A DNA stretch of 64,000 nt, from NCBI GenBank assembly GCA_033060915.1, contig CM065387.1, positions 31,165,501 to 31,229,500 on the forward strand, in the 5' to 3' direction. The notes beneath the pieces are model-generated. The model worked only from the letters and a program-made list of their open reading frames with translations. It made no database searches and was not told the DNA's origin. Source of the stretch: Euryodendron excelsum. Its lineage: Eukaryota > Streptophyta > Magnoliopsida > Ericales > Pentaphylacaceae. This document shows, piece by piece, positions 54,091-64,000 of this stretch. Position 1 is the stretch's first letter. Each line of letters starts with the position of its first letter. The position numbers were made by a program, and so were the translations under genes.

Positions 54091-54279
54091 CTTATAGGCA
54101 AATGCTAACATGTGCTCTAAGGATACATTTTAAGCATACTTTGTCTGATTGTACAAAGCATTGAAACTTGTATTTTCAGTGTTAAAAATTGTGAAAATAC
54201 AAGTTTTAATTCATTGTACAATCAAACAAAATATACTTAAAATGTTCCCTTATGGCACATGTTAGCAGCACCCTATAAG
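54091..54279. mobile_element. Foldback MITE (CTTATAGG ends)
   Basis: The two halves are inverted copies over almost 90 bp each: TGCTAACATGTGC..TAAGG, ACATTTTAAG, TTGATTGTACAA-like and AACTTGTATTTTCA appear on both arms with a few mismatches. It has no coding capacity. Confidence 0.85.
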
Positions 54280-54390
54280 TTAAGTAGTTGAAAGTATACT
54301 AATCATTTGCCACCAAAAAATTTTTAATAATAAATGTTCCTTGGTAAGTGTTCTAAAGGCAATGTAAGTAGTACATGAAAGAAAAATTCA

Positions 54391-54540
54391 TTGGCAAATA
54401 CTAGGTATGGTTTGTCTAGTGTTGAAAATTGTGAGAGATTCACAATTTTTCAACAGAAATAAGACAAATCATCTCTCACAATTTTTAATACCTTTTACAA
54501 TATGACAAACACATACTTAACATGTTCTCTAAAGACGCAA
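54391..54540. mobile_element. Related, decayed foldback element
   Basis: It contains an inverted pair TTGAAAATTGTGA/TCACAATTTTTCAA around 54437 and a second arm with TCTCTCACAATTTTTAATA. The ends echo the ACTTAACATGTTCTCTAAAG phrase of the neighbouring foldback family. Confidence 0.45.
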
Positions 54541-55149
54541 AACCCAAATTTATATATGTTTAGCTGTAAGCACACACCGAATGTAATGATGGCACATCAT
54601 AAATTTGCGGACGAAAGCATGTACTCAAGTGCTCTATTTTAACTTTGTGATTCAAGTGTAAATATTTCAGAGCAAACGTAATTGCACCACAATGGGTTTT
54701 CAAATCTTATAGACAGTTATCAACACATATGCACATGTACATACAAATTTGTGGTGTTTTATTGAACACAAGAAAGCAAAATAGAAGAGAAATTTGCGCA
54801 ATGTTTCCTACTCCAATTCCATGATGGCTGTAAATCAGTCAAAAGAGCATTGAATATACTTAACAACCGTTTTTTTTTTTTGGTAGAATTTATTTTAGAA
54901 TTTGTTAACTTCACTTTCATTTTTCATGGATTCACAACTTTCTCTCACGCATGCAGTATGTGAGGACTAGGGCTATGGATTCATTAAAAAGGAATGTGAA
55001 TTAGACGGCTTTTCTTATTTTCGTTTACATATAACTTTCTAATAGATATTTAAGAGGAAGGAAACCCTAAAGTTGTTTGTGATTTAATGTTATGAATCTA
55101 GGTTCACTTCTCATGATTTTTACCATAAGACGATACCCTTCATTCTAAT
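54541..55149. other. Unassigned AT-rich intergenic DNA
   Basis: I see no gene or clear repeat. Confidence 0.4.
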
Positions 55150-55884
55150 GGCAAATGCTAACATATGTTAAGAAAAAAATTAATGTAGTAAACTTCTGTT
55201 AAAATACAAAATATTAACTCACCAGCTTTAAATGATCTTTCTAAAAACGTAATTAATGAGGTTGGTAGTATCTTCTCAGCATTTATATTTCTTGTGTTAT
55301 ATATTAACTTTTAAATGCCAAATATATCCATATTTACTGTTACATATTTTTGTAATTGTTATAATTAAAATATAACATAGAATCAATTAGTAAAATAAAA
55401 ATTAATATAAATTAATTAAATTAATGTCAAAGCATATAAAATTGCCATTCAAATACCTCTATACTCCATAGGAATCAGAAGGACAAAAAGTAAATTAAAA
55501 TAGTAATAAAATAAATAGGTGAATACAAAAATAGAAGTTATTCCTTTGAATATATATATATATATGTAGGTAAATATATTTCTTAAGATGAAAACTACAA
55601 AATTTATATTATGATCACATAATTTTAAATTTAATATGAAGGATTGGTTTAAAAAATGTTATTCATTAATATGAGTAATGCTCAAGGGTAGCTTTGACAA
55701 TTTATAAGAGTTTGATTTTCTTATCCTTTCATTGATTGGTAATTGGTAGTTGTGTTGGGAAATAAAAGTATTAAGTAGTCTCTTATCTCAATAATAGCTC
55801 TCAAATGAATCTTTTTACTCTAACATGAAAATTCTGAGAAACCCATTGTATTAATTAAACTTAGGGCACATGTTAACCAGACCT
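55150..55884. mobile_element. Possible MITE-type element with TTAACATGTGC ends
   Basis: The left end GGCAAATGCTAACATATG and the right end CTTAGGGCACATGTTAAC are inverted relatives and resemble the foldback MITE at 54091. The 735-bp inside is AT-rich and non-coding. Pairing is imperfect, so the boundaries are uncertain. Confidence 0.35.
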
Positions 55885-56900
55885 AATATGTCATGCTTGA
55901 ACTTTAAGCATATTACAATATTAGTGTTTGTTTAGATAATGGCGTATTTCATAGTCATGTAAATCCAGTTTATTTTACGGTTTGAATAACAATCTTACGC
56001 TATATAGTTCACTGTGAAGAATGATATTAAAGGATTAATGGCTAGAAGTTGATATAAATTCGTCGTTAAAGTTTTTGTTTTTGCCTCACAAATGAAGAAA
56101 ATTCTATCTTTCCATAACAAATAAAAAATAAAAGATAAAACCAAAGGAAGAAAATGAAAGAAAATCTTCTAATTCCGGCCAATAATATCCTACCAAGTCA
56201 TCATGCATAGGAGATTCTCATGCACCTCTTTATAGCTGATTCTGGTTAGCACTGCATCCATGAGTGTTTATGATGATATTACCTGCATTACAATAAAGTC
56301 CTGCAGTATTTCTTCTTCCAGGCTATCTATTCAATGCCTTCCCGCAGTCTTAATTTGCAGTAAATGAGAATGCAGGAATTTGTATTTATAGAAGTCACGT
56401 ATTACCAAGACCCTTAATTATTGTAATTGTAAGACTATTCTTTTGAAAATAAACAAAACTGGATTTACTAAGATTGTGGAAAAACTTCTCCAAATTATCT
56501 AAGATCAACTTGTTTGAATCAAATGGTTGAATTCCACCAAATTCATCTTATTTGGGTTACCAAATGAAAAAAGTGAATTTTTTTTATAATTATCTATTCA
56601 ATTTATTTTCTTCTTATTTTTCCATTCAAACCCAACAAAAGAATCAAATTTAAATATCTCTTTTCATTTTTATTTTCTTTTTTCTTTTGTTTTCACTTAA
56701 CAAATCCAAATTTCAAACCTTGCGTAAGGATTGAATTGGTTTTCAAGTGAAGGACAACACAGTCATCACGACTCCTTTAAGTACGGTTCCAACTCTCTGA
56801 TGCATTAGATGCAGCAAAGAGAAGGCATATGAAGAGAGCACATAAATGTGGTGTTTTGAGGACTTCACCAGTGCCAACAACAACATTAAATTGTACATAC

Positions 56901-56944
<44 letters not shown>

Positions 56945-57320
56945 TGTTGGGTCATGAACCCATTTAATGTACTTTTTAAATGTTTCTCACTGTCCTATAC
57001 CGACACCCATCCCTTTACACCTTCAAGTATACATGTAAAGACCCAGACAAAAAAAAAAAAAGAAAAAGAAAATTTAATGACCTCGTATTTTGAGGTCACC
57101 TTCTGTTGCATTGCCCATCCATCCAAACTAGTATATTGATCACCTAACACCATGCAAAGCTATAATGCTAGGCGTGCATGAATAAATGAGTCCATCTACT
57201 GCTACTTGCTCTCGGACAACTCTATTCCTACAAAAATTTTATACAGAAAGTTCCGCTAAAATGTTGTGATGGTTGTATTTGTAAAATTATGAGCTAAAAT
57301 GACGAGTGTTTTGATTTGAG
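55885..57320. other. AT-rich intergenic DNA with a CT microsatellite
   Basis: A CT repeat lies at 56903-56941. A TATA-like CTATAAATAC reads on the minus strand near 56395-56386, but no gene follows that I can recognise. Open frames near 56743-57139 are microsatellite products. Confidence 0.45.
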
Positions 57321-57584
57321 ATAATGCTATATAAACAAAAAAATTTATACAAAATTTCAAAAAGGATGATTTGTCTGAATGAGAGCTTACCAATTCAAAA
57401 TAAAGCACTTACTATAATTACTTTTAATTATAAAAGTGCCACTGCAACATCATTCAAGTGAGAGTTTTTGTACAATTTTTTTTTTGATAAAAATAGCATT
57501 TTGTTTTGGTTAGAAATGAAAAGATCATAAATAGGGTCATTCTCTATAAAATTGTGTTAAAATTTTTTGTTTATATAGCATTAT
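57321..57584. mobile_element. MITE with ATAATGCTATATAAAC ends
   Basis: Inverted ends ATAATGCTATATAAACAAAA and its complement at 57565-57584 match over about 25 bp. Length is 264 bp. A clear target duplication is not seen. Similar ends appear at 62111-62237, so this is a small family. Confidence 0.8.
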
Positions 57585-58034
57585 TCATTCTTGAATTAGC
57601 AGATTTTGAGAGTCCCTGTCATTGCCAGACCCACTTAAATTGGCTGGCATGCAGCTACAATAATGTACAATTACACTCAATGTAAGGCTAAGCTGACCGG
57701 CACAAGCCACAAGTTAATTAAATTTCGAAGTTCGAATTCATTAGCAGACATTATTCAATTTGTTTGGTTGGTGAGAAAATGTAGAAAAGAAATTTGAGAT
57801 TTTATGTCATGAATTCGGAACGGGTTTATTATTTGCTTAGTAAGGATCAATATGCTCACGCAAAACCTCTCAGAAATTTAAATTGAAATCTACGGACTCC
57901 TTCGCTGGCATCAAAGTTTAAGTTTATTCTACAGGGAGATGAAGGAAAGGAAGAGGAAGAGGAAGATGCAAGAGAAACAAGCCCATAAAAGAGCTGTTTT
58001 TCTTTTTCGATCTTTTTCTTTTTGGGGTTCATTT
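57585..58034. other. Unassigned intergenic DNA
   Basis: No gene is recognised. A minus-strand open frame (57856-58083) runs into the neighbouring LTR and is Ser/Lys-rich. Confidence 0.4.
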
Positions 58035-58814
58035 TGTTGGAAAATGGAATTTTAGAAGGTGATTTTGTGGGATTTTGACCCACATTTTGAATAAAAAAGA
58101 ATCACAAAATTTCATTGGTAATGAATGAGAAATTGTCTCTCAAAGTGGGGGTGGTTGGAAGTGAATGGGTGAGCCCATTTATTCCAATCTCAGGTTGATT
58201 GAAAGATGTTCCAAATAGTGAATTTGAACAATATGTATTAAATCAGCTACAATTTCAACCGTTACAATCCTATTAAATCAAAAATAGTTTTTATTTTGTA
58301 ATAAAAACTGATTTAAATGTAGATACAGTTTTTATTCAGTGATTAAATAGGATTAAATTGGATTTAATCCCAGAAGCTCCCCTAACAGTATAAGTTGATA
58401 TTCCTCTCTTATTTGAAAAAATAATACAACACACACAGTTTAGAGCACAAGAATTTTTTAGAAAGAGAGTTTGAGCGCAGGTTTCATTCGCCGGTGGAAC
58501 AATCCGAGTTAGGTGTGCTCCACCATTTGGCCTATGCCGTTTTACCCTAGGAAGATGACGCCGGCGCAACCTTGACACCTCCGATCAAATTCTGATGAAG
58601 CGGCGAATCGTTTTTAAGGAGACCGTGTGATACACGGGGCTCGGTGACGGGTTCTTCTATTCTTAATTCTTAGTTCTTGTTTATATTTTGTTAATTGTTA
58701 AATTTTTTCTTTCTGTAATTTACATTTTGGTTTTAATCTGTAATTTTAATATGGAAATTTTTGTTGAATAAATGTTTTTATTGATTCCGTTCGTGCGCCT
58801 TATTTCGACCAACA
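58035..58814. mobile_element. Copia-type solo LTR, 780 bp
   Basis: It starts TGTTGGAAAATGG and ends TTCGACCAACA, with exact CATTT duplications at 58030-58034 and 58815-58819. The perfect TGTTGG/CCAACA ends and 5-bp duplication are diagnostic. No internal region is present. It contains an inverted pair around AGGATTAAATTGGATTTAATCC-like sequence at 58346-58370. Confidence 0.8.
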
Positions 58815-58874
58815 CATTTTTCATCTTTCTTATATATTTTGTCATTCCTAGATATATATATATATACATATCTA

Positions 58875-60640
58875 TCTATATGCTATATATTATAACAGAA
58901 TGTTATGAGGTCTTTATTCTTTAAAATTTCAATTCAATTTTTACAGAATTTTTATATTTTGTAATATTAAAATACCGCATGTTACAATTTGATTGGTTAG
59001 TTAAAATCTCTCACTAATAGAATTATATATAGTATATAGATGGACCTTTAAAAATTTCTATGGACCTTTAAAATTTCTAAAAATTAAATTTTTTTGTAAT
59101 ATTAGAATAGCATTGTTACAATTTGATTGGTTAACAAATATAATTTTATTACTTTCCTAAAATCTTACATTTATTTCAAAATTCAAACTATTAGATATTT
59201 CCTAAAGTTACTCCCTTAAATTTATAAAAATTCAAATATTTGGTACTATTGACATGACACTTATTACTTTAATAATAAATTTTGACATATTATTATATTA
59301 TGTAGACTAACACAATGTGCATTTATAGGTATCTATTTATAGTAATACATAGTAATACGTTGTTGCGTTTTTAATGTTAAAAAACCTAAAATGATTTTCT
59401 TAGTTTTTTAAAATTTTAAGTTATTAATACTAAATATGTTATAACAGTGTAGGTTTATCCATAAAATATAAAAAAATTTAATTTTTTCTTGATTAATAAA
59501 TTTTTACTAAAATCTCATCTTATTTTGGAAATTTTTACATCAAATTCAAAATATTAGTATTCTTATTTTTAAATTTTCATAATTTCTTCCCTTACAATTT
59601 AGGAAGTTTTTCATCTAATTCAAAACTATGAAATTTTCTATTCAAATTCCTTTAATTTTTTTTATAAGAACAATTTTATCTATACTATAATTATAGCAAT
59701 TGGTTATTAGGTGAACTTTTTAAAATTTTTGGATAATCATATGATATATCTCATAATAGTAGTGACCAAAGCATAAAATCTCAAAGAAATTTTATTTTTT
59801 GTAATATTAAATTACCAAACGTTGCAATTTGATTGGTTGGCTAAAACCTCTCACTAATAGAATTATATATGGTATATAGATGAAACTTTAATTCCTATTA
59901 TATATTTCCTACAATCACTATCTTAAAATTTCTAGAAATTAAATAGTTGGTAATATTAGGATAACATTGTTACAATTTGATTAGTTTAACAAATATAATT
60001 TTATTACTTTCTTAAAATCTTACAGTTATTTCAAAATTCAAACTATTAGATATTTCCTAAAGTCACTCTTTTAAATTTATAAAAATTAAAATATTTGGTA
60101 AAATTGATATGACACTTATTACTTTAATAATATGTCAAGTTATGCAAACTAATATAATGTGCATTTATAGTTATTTATTTATAGCAATACGTTGTTAGGT
60201 CTTTAATATTAAAAGACCTAAAATGATTTTCTTAGTTTTTTAAAATTTTGAATTATTAATACTAAATCTGTTATCATAGTGTAGGTTTATCGATAAAATG
60301 TAGAAAATTTTACTTTTTTTTTTGTGATTAATAAATTTTACTAAAATTTCATTTTATTTTGCAAAGTTTTACATAAAATTCCAAATGTTAGTATTCTTAT
60401 TTTTAAATTTTCGTAGATTCTTTTCTTATAATTTAGGAAGTCCTTCATTTAATTCAAAATTGTGAAATTTTCTATTCAAATCCCTTTAGTTTTTTTAGAA
60501 TCACAAATCTGTCTATACTATATATTATAACAACTAGTTGTTGGGTGAACTTTTTAAAATTTTAAATAATCATATTATATATCTCATAATAGTATTGATC
60601 TAAGCATAAAATATAAAAAAAAATTACCTTCTATTTATAA
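58875..60640. repeat. Tandem repeat of about 830 bp, Helitron-like
   Basis: Two full units and a partial third start at 58875, 59679 and 60512 with TCTATA..CTATATATTATAAC-type sequence. They share TTGATTGG, TTTAATAATA and AAAACCTAAAATGATTTTCTTAG-like phrases in the same order. TCTATACTATAT-type starts are common at the 5' end of plant Helitrons. No helicase gene and no confident CTRR 3' end with hairpin are seen; a GTATAGCACGG phrase at 61066 may be a remnant. Confidence 0.6.
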
Positions 60641-60969
60641 TTAGTAAATATTTAATGAAATTGAAGTAATCTAGGCAAATCAAATCTCCCTAACTTAAAA
60701 ATTTAAATTGTTTTTAGGTAACTTTTATTTTTAAGTAGCTATATGTGCATTATAAATGTACTTATTAAATAAAATCATCCAACATGTGTAACGTATATAT
60801 TTGATCGCTATAGGCCCTTAGCAAGATTTTAAGATTAAAACAAAATACTTTAGAATGTTCACAATAAAACTTAGTTTCTTATTACAAGTTCAAAATTTTT
60901 ATTTATTACAATCAACTTTTGATATCTTATTTTAAGACTATATTATATTATTATAATTTAGTTCAATCA

Positions 60970-61001
<32 letters not shown>

Positions 61002-61359
61002 GTGTATAAATTGATAATTTATTTTTGTAAAATTTTTACAGTTAGTATATATTATTTTCACTCAATGTATAGCACGGATTTACTGTTAATACATATATAC
61101 GTAAGTATATCAAAAAATTTGAAAGTCTCCTTAAATTGTTTTCTCCTAGAGCCAAAACACATGCGACTTCTGCTCACTATGCATAGCGGAGGAACTATAC
61201 ACAGTTAAAAGAGATATGTTTAGTAGCACGACTACTTAGATTTAAGCTTTATGCTTGAAAATTATAACAGAAGTGACACCTCAAAACGAGGGTGCTATAA
61301 TTAGATGAATAATAAGCCATGGAAGCAAAAATATATATATAACTCTATCATATCATGAC
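60641..61359. other. AT-rich DNA with an ATT microsatellite
   Basis: About ten ATT units lie at 60970-61001. No gene is recognised. Confidence 0.5.
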
Positions 61360-61530
61360 AATACTCCCACAAAGAACTACCCATTCAGTTAGGTAACAAA
61401 TTAATATAGGATCCAAAGCTCACTCCATTATATATAGAGAGTCAGGATGCCCCTAAATGAAACATTTCAAGTATTAGGTAGCCTGGCTGGTGAAAAATGC
61501 TTTGCACCTATATATTATGAATATTCATTC
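61360..61530 (+). repeat. Duplicated segment, copy 1 (empty site)
   Basis: This segment matches 62654-62748 plus 63378-63452, with phrases such as AAAGAACTACCCATTCAGTT and GAAAAATGCTTTGCACCTAT. It has no MITE at the corresponding point (CCCCTAAATG near 61450). Its origin is unknown. Confidence 0.85.
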
Positions 61531-62110
61531 GTAGAGCTTATTAATTATAATGAACAGAAATCATTGAATTGGCAGACATTAATTAATTCAGTGTGAACTA
61601 ACCAATTGTTACTATTTGTTGTACTCGTGCAAGGACTATATCATAAATAGTGCCCAACAGTCGATGATAATTGAATCGGGGAGTCCAACCCCACCGAGCC
61701 CCTGCCCCCTCTATAAACTCCTCTACAGTTCACATTAATGAATTTTGGTTTTGGGCACCGGTACCTTGCAAAAAGGTAGTTCTTGGATAAAAAAAAAAGT
61801 ACAAAAATAAAATCTAGCTATTGAATGATAATCTGTGTAAAATAAGTGTGGGATTCAAGGTGATTTTGGTGAAAAAGCAGTTACTAAATGTGATTTAGGT
61901 GGTAGTTTTTTTTTCCCCTTGTTTATTTTGCTATTTACAAAAAAAAAAAAATGTGACTTGCAATTACCATAAATGATATTAGAGTTACCAAAACTATATA
62001 TGACCATAGTTACAACAAATATACAATATTCCAAAAAAAATAACTGTTGGATAACAATCTTTATAAAAATTGTTGGATTCAAGGTGATGCAATTATCACA
62101 AATGAAAAGG
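61531..62110. other. Unassigned intergenic DNA with short internal repeats
   Basis: The phrases GGATTCAAGGTGAT (about 61851 and 62073) and GATAACAATCT-type sequence occur twice. No gene is supported. Confidence 0.4.
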
Positions 62111-62237
62111 TAATGCTATACAAATAAAAAATTGAATGATGTGTTTCAGACTTTTTATGAGAGCTTTTCATTTAAAAACAAAATACTTTTTAGTATTAAT
62201 TTGAGTACAATTTTTTTGTAAGAGTAGCATTTTTTTA
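62111..62237. mobile_element. Short MITE with TAATGCTAYAC ends
   Basis: The left end TAATGCTATACAAATAAAAA and the right end TTTTTTTGTAAGAGTAGCAT are inverted relatives. They resemble the ends of the element at 57321. Confidence 0.5.
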
Positions 62238-62653
62238 AATGAAATTATAGTTACCAAAACTATAACGCATAGTTACTATAAATATGACCCAAAAATTAGT
62301 AATTGGAAGAATAATCCAAGGTCTGAGAGTGGCTGAATGTCGATTCAATGGCTGAGAGGGTGGCTGAGATACCATTACCCAAAACCATTGTTGAGCGTCC
62401 AATCCGAATGATCTTGTATGTCCCACTTGAAATGTATCTAGCGAGCATCGAGCGAATCTTAATGGAATTACTTCACGGGCAAATGATCATTCTCACTCAA
62501 GCCATGATGCAACAAGGATCCAGCGTGGCCTATTAAAATTGCATAACGCAAAGAATCTCTACCTCGCTTTAGGATCACGTTAGTGTCTCTATAATGGGTT
62601 TGTTGGAGCACCTTCATTCTCGCTCAAGCCTTTTTAGCAACCTTGAACATGTG
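62238..62653. other. Unassigned intergenic DNA
   Basis: A 62-codon open frame (62348-62536) is not recognised. Confidence 0.4.
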
Positions 62654-63452
62654 AATACTCCCATAAAGAACTACCCATTCAGTTAGGTAAAAAATTAATA
62701 TAGGATCCAAAGCTCACCCCATTATATAGAGAAAGTCTGAATGCCCTAGTTTATGTTTGATACAAGGGAATAGAATGGAATGAAATGAGAATGAGAATGG
62801 AATGAAATGAGAATGAGAATGGAATGGAATGGAATAGTTATTCTCATTCCCTTATTTGGTAAGACCAATAAATAATGCTAGAATATAATGGAATGAAATT
62901 TGTGTATAATATGAAAATTTAATATTATGTCTTTACAAAATATTAGTAATATATTATTTAATTATTACATATTATTAAGCATTTGTAATGGTGGTGGTGG
63001 CGGTAGCGGCGGTGGTTTAATTATTAAATATTTTTATGAATTTTCAAACTTTTTAAATTTTAAATTTAAAATTTTTTTTTTATTTTTTTAAAATTTTAAA
63101 ATCAAAAAAATAATTATCAAACATGTTATATATTTTTTAAAAGAAATTTGACAACAAAAATCTTGTTAAGTTTTGTTTTATGCTATTTTATGTGAGAATG
63201 AAATGACCATTTCTACTCTTGAAATAAGGAATGGTCATTCCAACAAAATGTGGGAATGATTATTCCATATAAATGGTCATTCCACCTATAAATAGTAGTA
63301 CCAAACAAGAGAATGGAAATGAAAGTAGGAATGGTCATTCCATTTAATTTCATTCCCTTGTACCAAACATAGCATTAAGTGAAACATTTCAAGTATTAGG
63401 TAGCCTAGCAGGTGAAAAATGCTTTGCACCTATATATTATGAATATTCATTC
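62654..63452 (+). repeat. Duplicated segment, copy 2, interrupted by a MITE
   Basis: It is the same sequence as 61360-61530 with a 626-bp insertion after CCCTA. Confidence 0.85.
62749..63374. mobile_element. MITE with TATGTTTGRTACAAGGGAAT ends, Tourist/Harbinger-like
   Basis: The left end (62752-62772) and right end (63352-63372) are inverted copies with one or two mismatches. Flanking trinucleotides are CTA (62746-62748) and TTA (63375-63377), compatible with the 3-bp TWA duplication of Harbinger-type elements. GGAATGGTCATTCC-like inner repeats lie near both ends. The empty site is at about 61450. Confidence 0.78.
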
Positions 63453-64000
63453 TAAGCCCATTGTAGAAATGTGCTACAACATGATTATTATCACTTAAGT
63501 TTGGTTCTTCTTCTTCCGTCTTCTCCTTCTTCTTCTTCTTCTTCTTCTTTCCCAACATTCTATCCCCATTTCTCGCCTGTTCTTCTTTTATTATTGTTGC
63601 TGCTGTTATTGCTTCTTTTTTTTCCTCCCTCCTTCCCTCCCTTTCTCTATAAAAGATTTAGAACCTAATGCTTAGCCATATCATATCAGAGCGTAACGAT
63701 GGCATATACAATAGGCCATTCCAACCATTGTAATAACGGCTTCCATAGTAGCGTAACAACTGTGACATTAAGTTGACAGTACTAGTATATGGATAGCTTC
63801 TCACAAATGAATCCCCGTGACAGTTTAGTGCTTTTAGTACATATATAGAAATGTTGTTTTGTGTGACAATTCATATACCTGCTGAGACAAGGGTGGAGGA
63901 GCCACGAGTTTAATTCACTGGGCTGTTGGCCTACCAAGCGCGCGCTTGCCTGCTGGCTTGGCGGGCGGAGCACTCGTTATCTTTACTTTTCTCTCTGCTG
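63453..64000. other. Intergenic DNA with CTT microsatellite
   Basis: CTT repeats (63505-63550) and a pyrimidine-rich run (63580-63650) explain the open frames here. No gene is supported before the window end. Confidence 0.5.

Noticed and set aside
54091..54279. Long foldback considered as a microRNA precursor
   Set aside because: The inverted copies span the whole element and relatives are nearby, as in MITEs. No mature-RNA-like region stands out.
56380..56400. Minus-strand TATA-like sequence as a gene promoter
   Set aside because: No coding region or recognisable RNA follows, and such sequences are common in AT-rich DNA.
56743..57139. Open frames rich in Arg-Glu or Ser-Leu
   Set aside because: They are translations of the CT microsatellite.
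63471..63668. Ser/Leu-rich open frame
   Set aside because: It is a translation of CTT repeats and a pyrimidine run.

Overview
This is a plant nuclear window, most likely from a eudicot with a repeat-rich genome. About three quarters of it (1-47784) is nested LTR retrotransposons. The right quarter (47785-64000) is AT-rich intergenic DNA with small transposon relics and one host gene I can support, a CFL1-type WW-domain gene on the minus strand at 51546-52639. I see no tRNA, rRNA or CRISPR array and cannot name the species.

Layout from left to right. Positions 1-2603 are the 3' end of an Athila-like Ty3/gypsy element: a purine-rich non-coding tail, a polypurine tract, a 1.58-kb LTR and a decayed tRNA-Asp-type primer site. 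Positions 2870-47784 are one Tat/Ogre-type Ty3/gypsy element on the minus strand ('element A'), flanked by CTTAT/CTTTT. Its 3' LTR is at 2870-12668. Next come a convergent antisense gene (+ strand, 14685-16566), the pol relic (minus strand, 28201 down to 23090) and a gag remnant. The primer site is at 30375-30392 and the 5' LTR at 30395-47784. Without later insertions element A would be about 21.8 kb with LTRs of about 4.5-4.8 kb.

Element A has been hit by four solo LTRs of a related family ('family B', 5.1-5.3 kb each): 6727-12004 (+), and 17570-22782, 32015-37145 and 38108-43177 (all minus). It also carries one Copia-type solo LTR ('LTR C', 45087-47475). Each is bounded by a 5-bp target duplication, exact or with one mismatch, so the nesting order is readable: A first, then the B copies and C.

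All coding parts of A are broken. The pol order is protease, G-patch, reverse transcriptase, RNase H, a second (archaeal-type) RNase H and integrase, as in the Tat lineage. The antisense gene has ten in-frame stops, all TAG or TGA and none TAA, which fits deamination of methylated CAG and CGA codons.

The most unusual signal is architectural. All four LTR families carry clusters of inverted repeats or paired palindromic motifs just upstream of the TATA box. Some of these change on both arms together. A closely related palindrome also sits upstream of the putative antisense-gene promoter inside element A.

The right part holds degraded Tat LTR remnants (48720-49395), foldback MITEs, a 780-bp Copia-type solo LTR with exact CATTT duplications (58035-58814), an 830-bp tandem repeat with Helitron-like starts (58875-60640), and a duplicated segment in which one copy carries a MITE and the other is the empty site.
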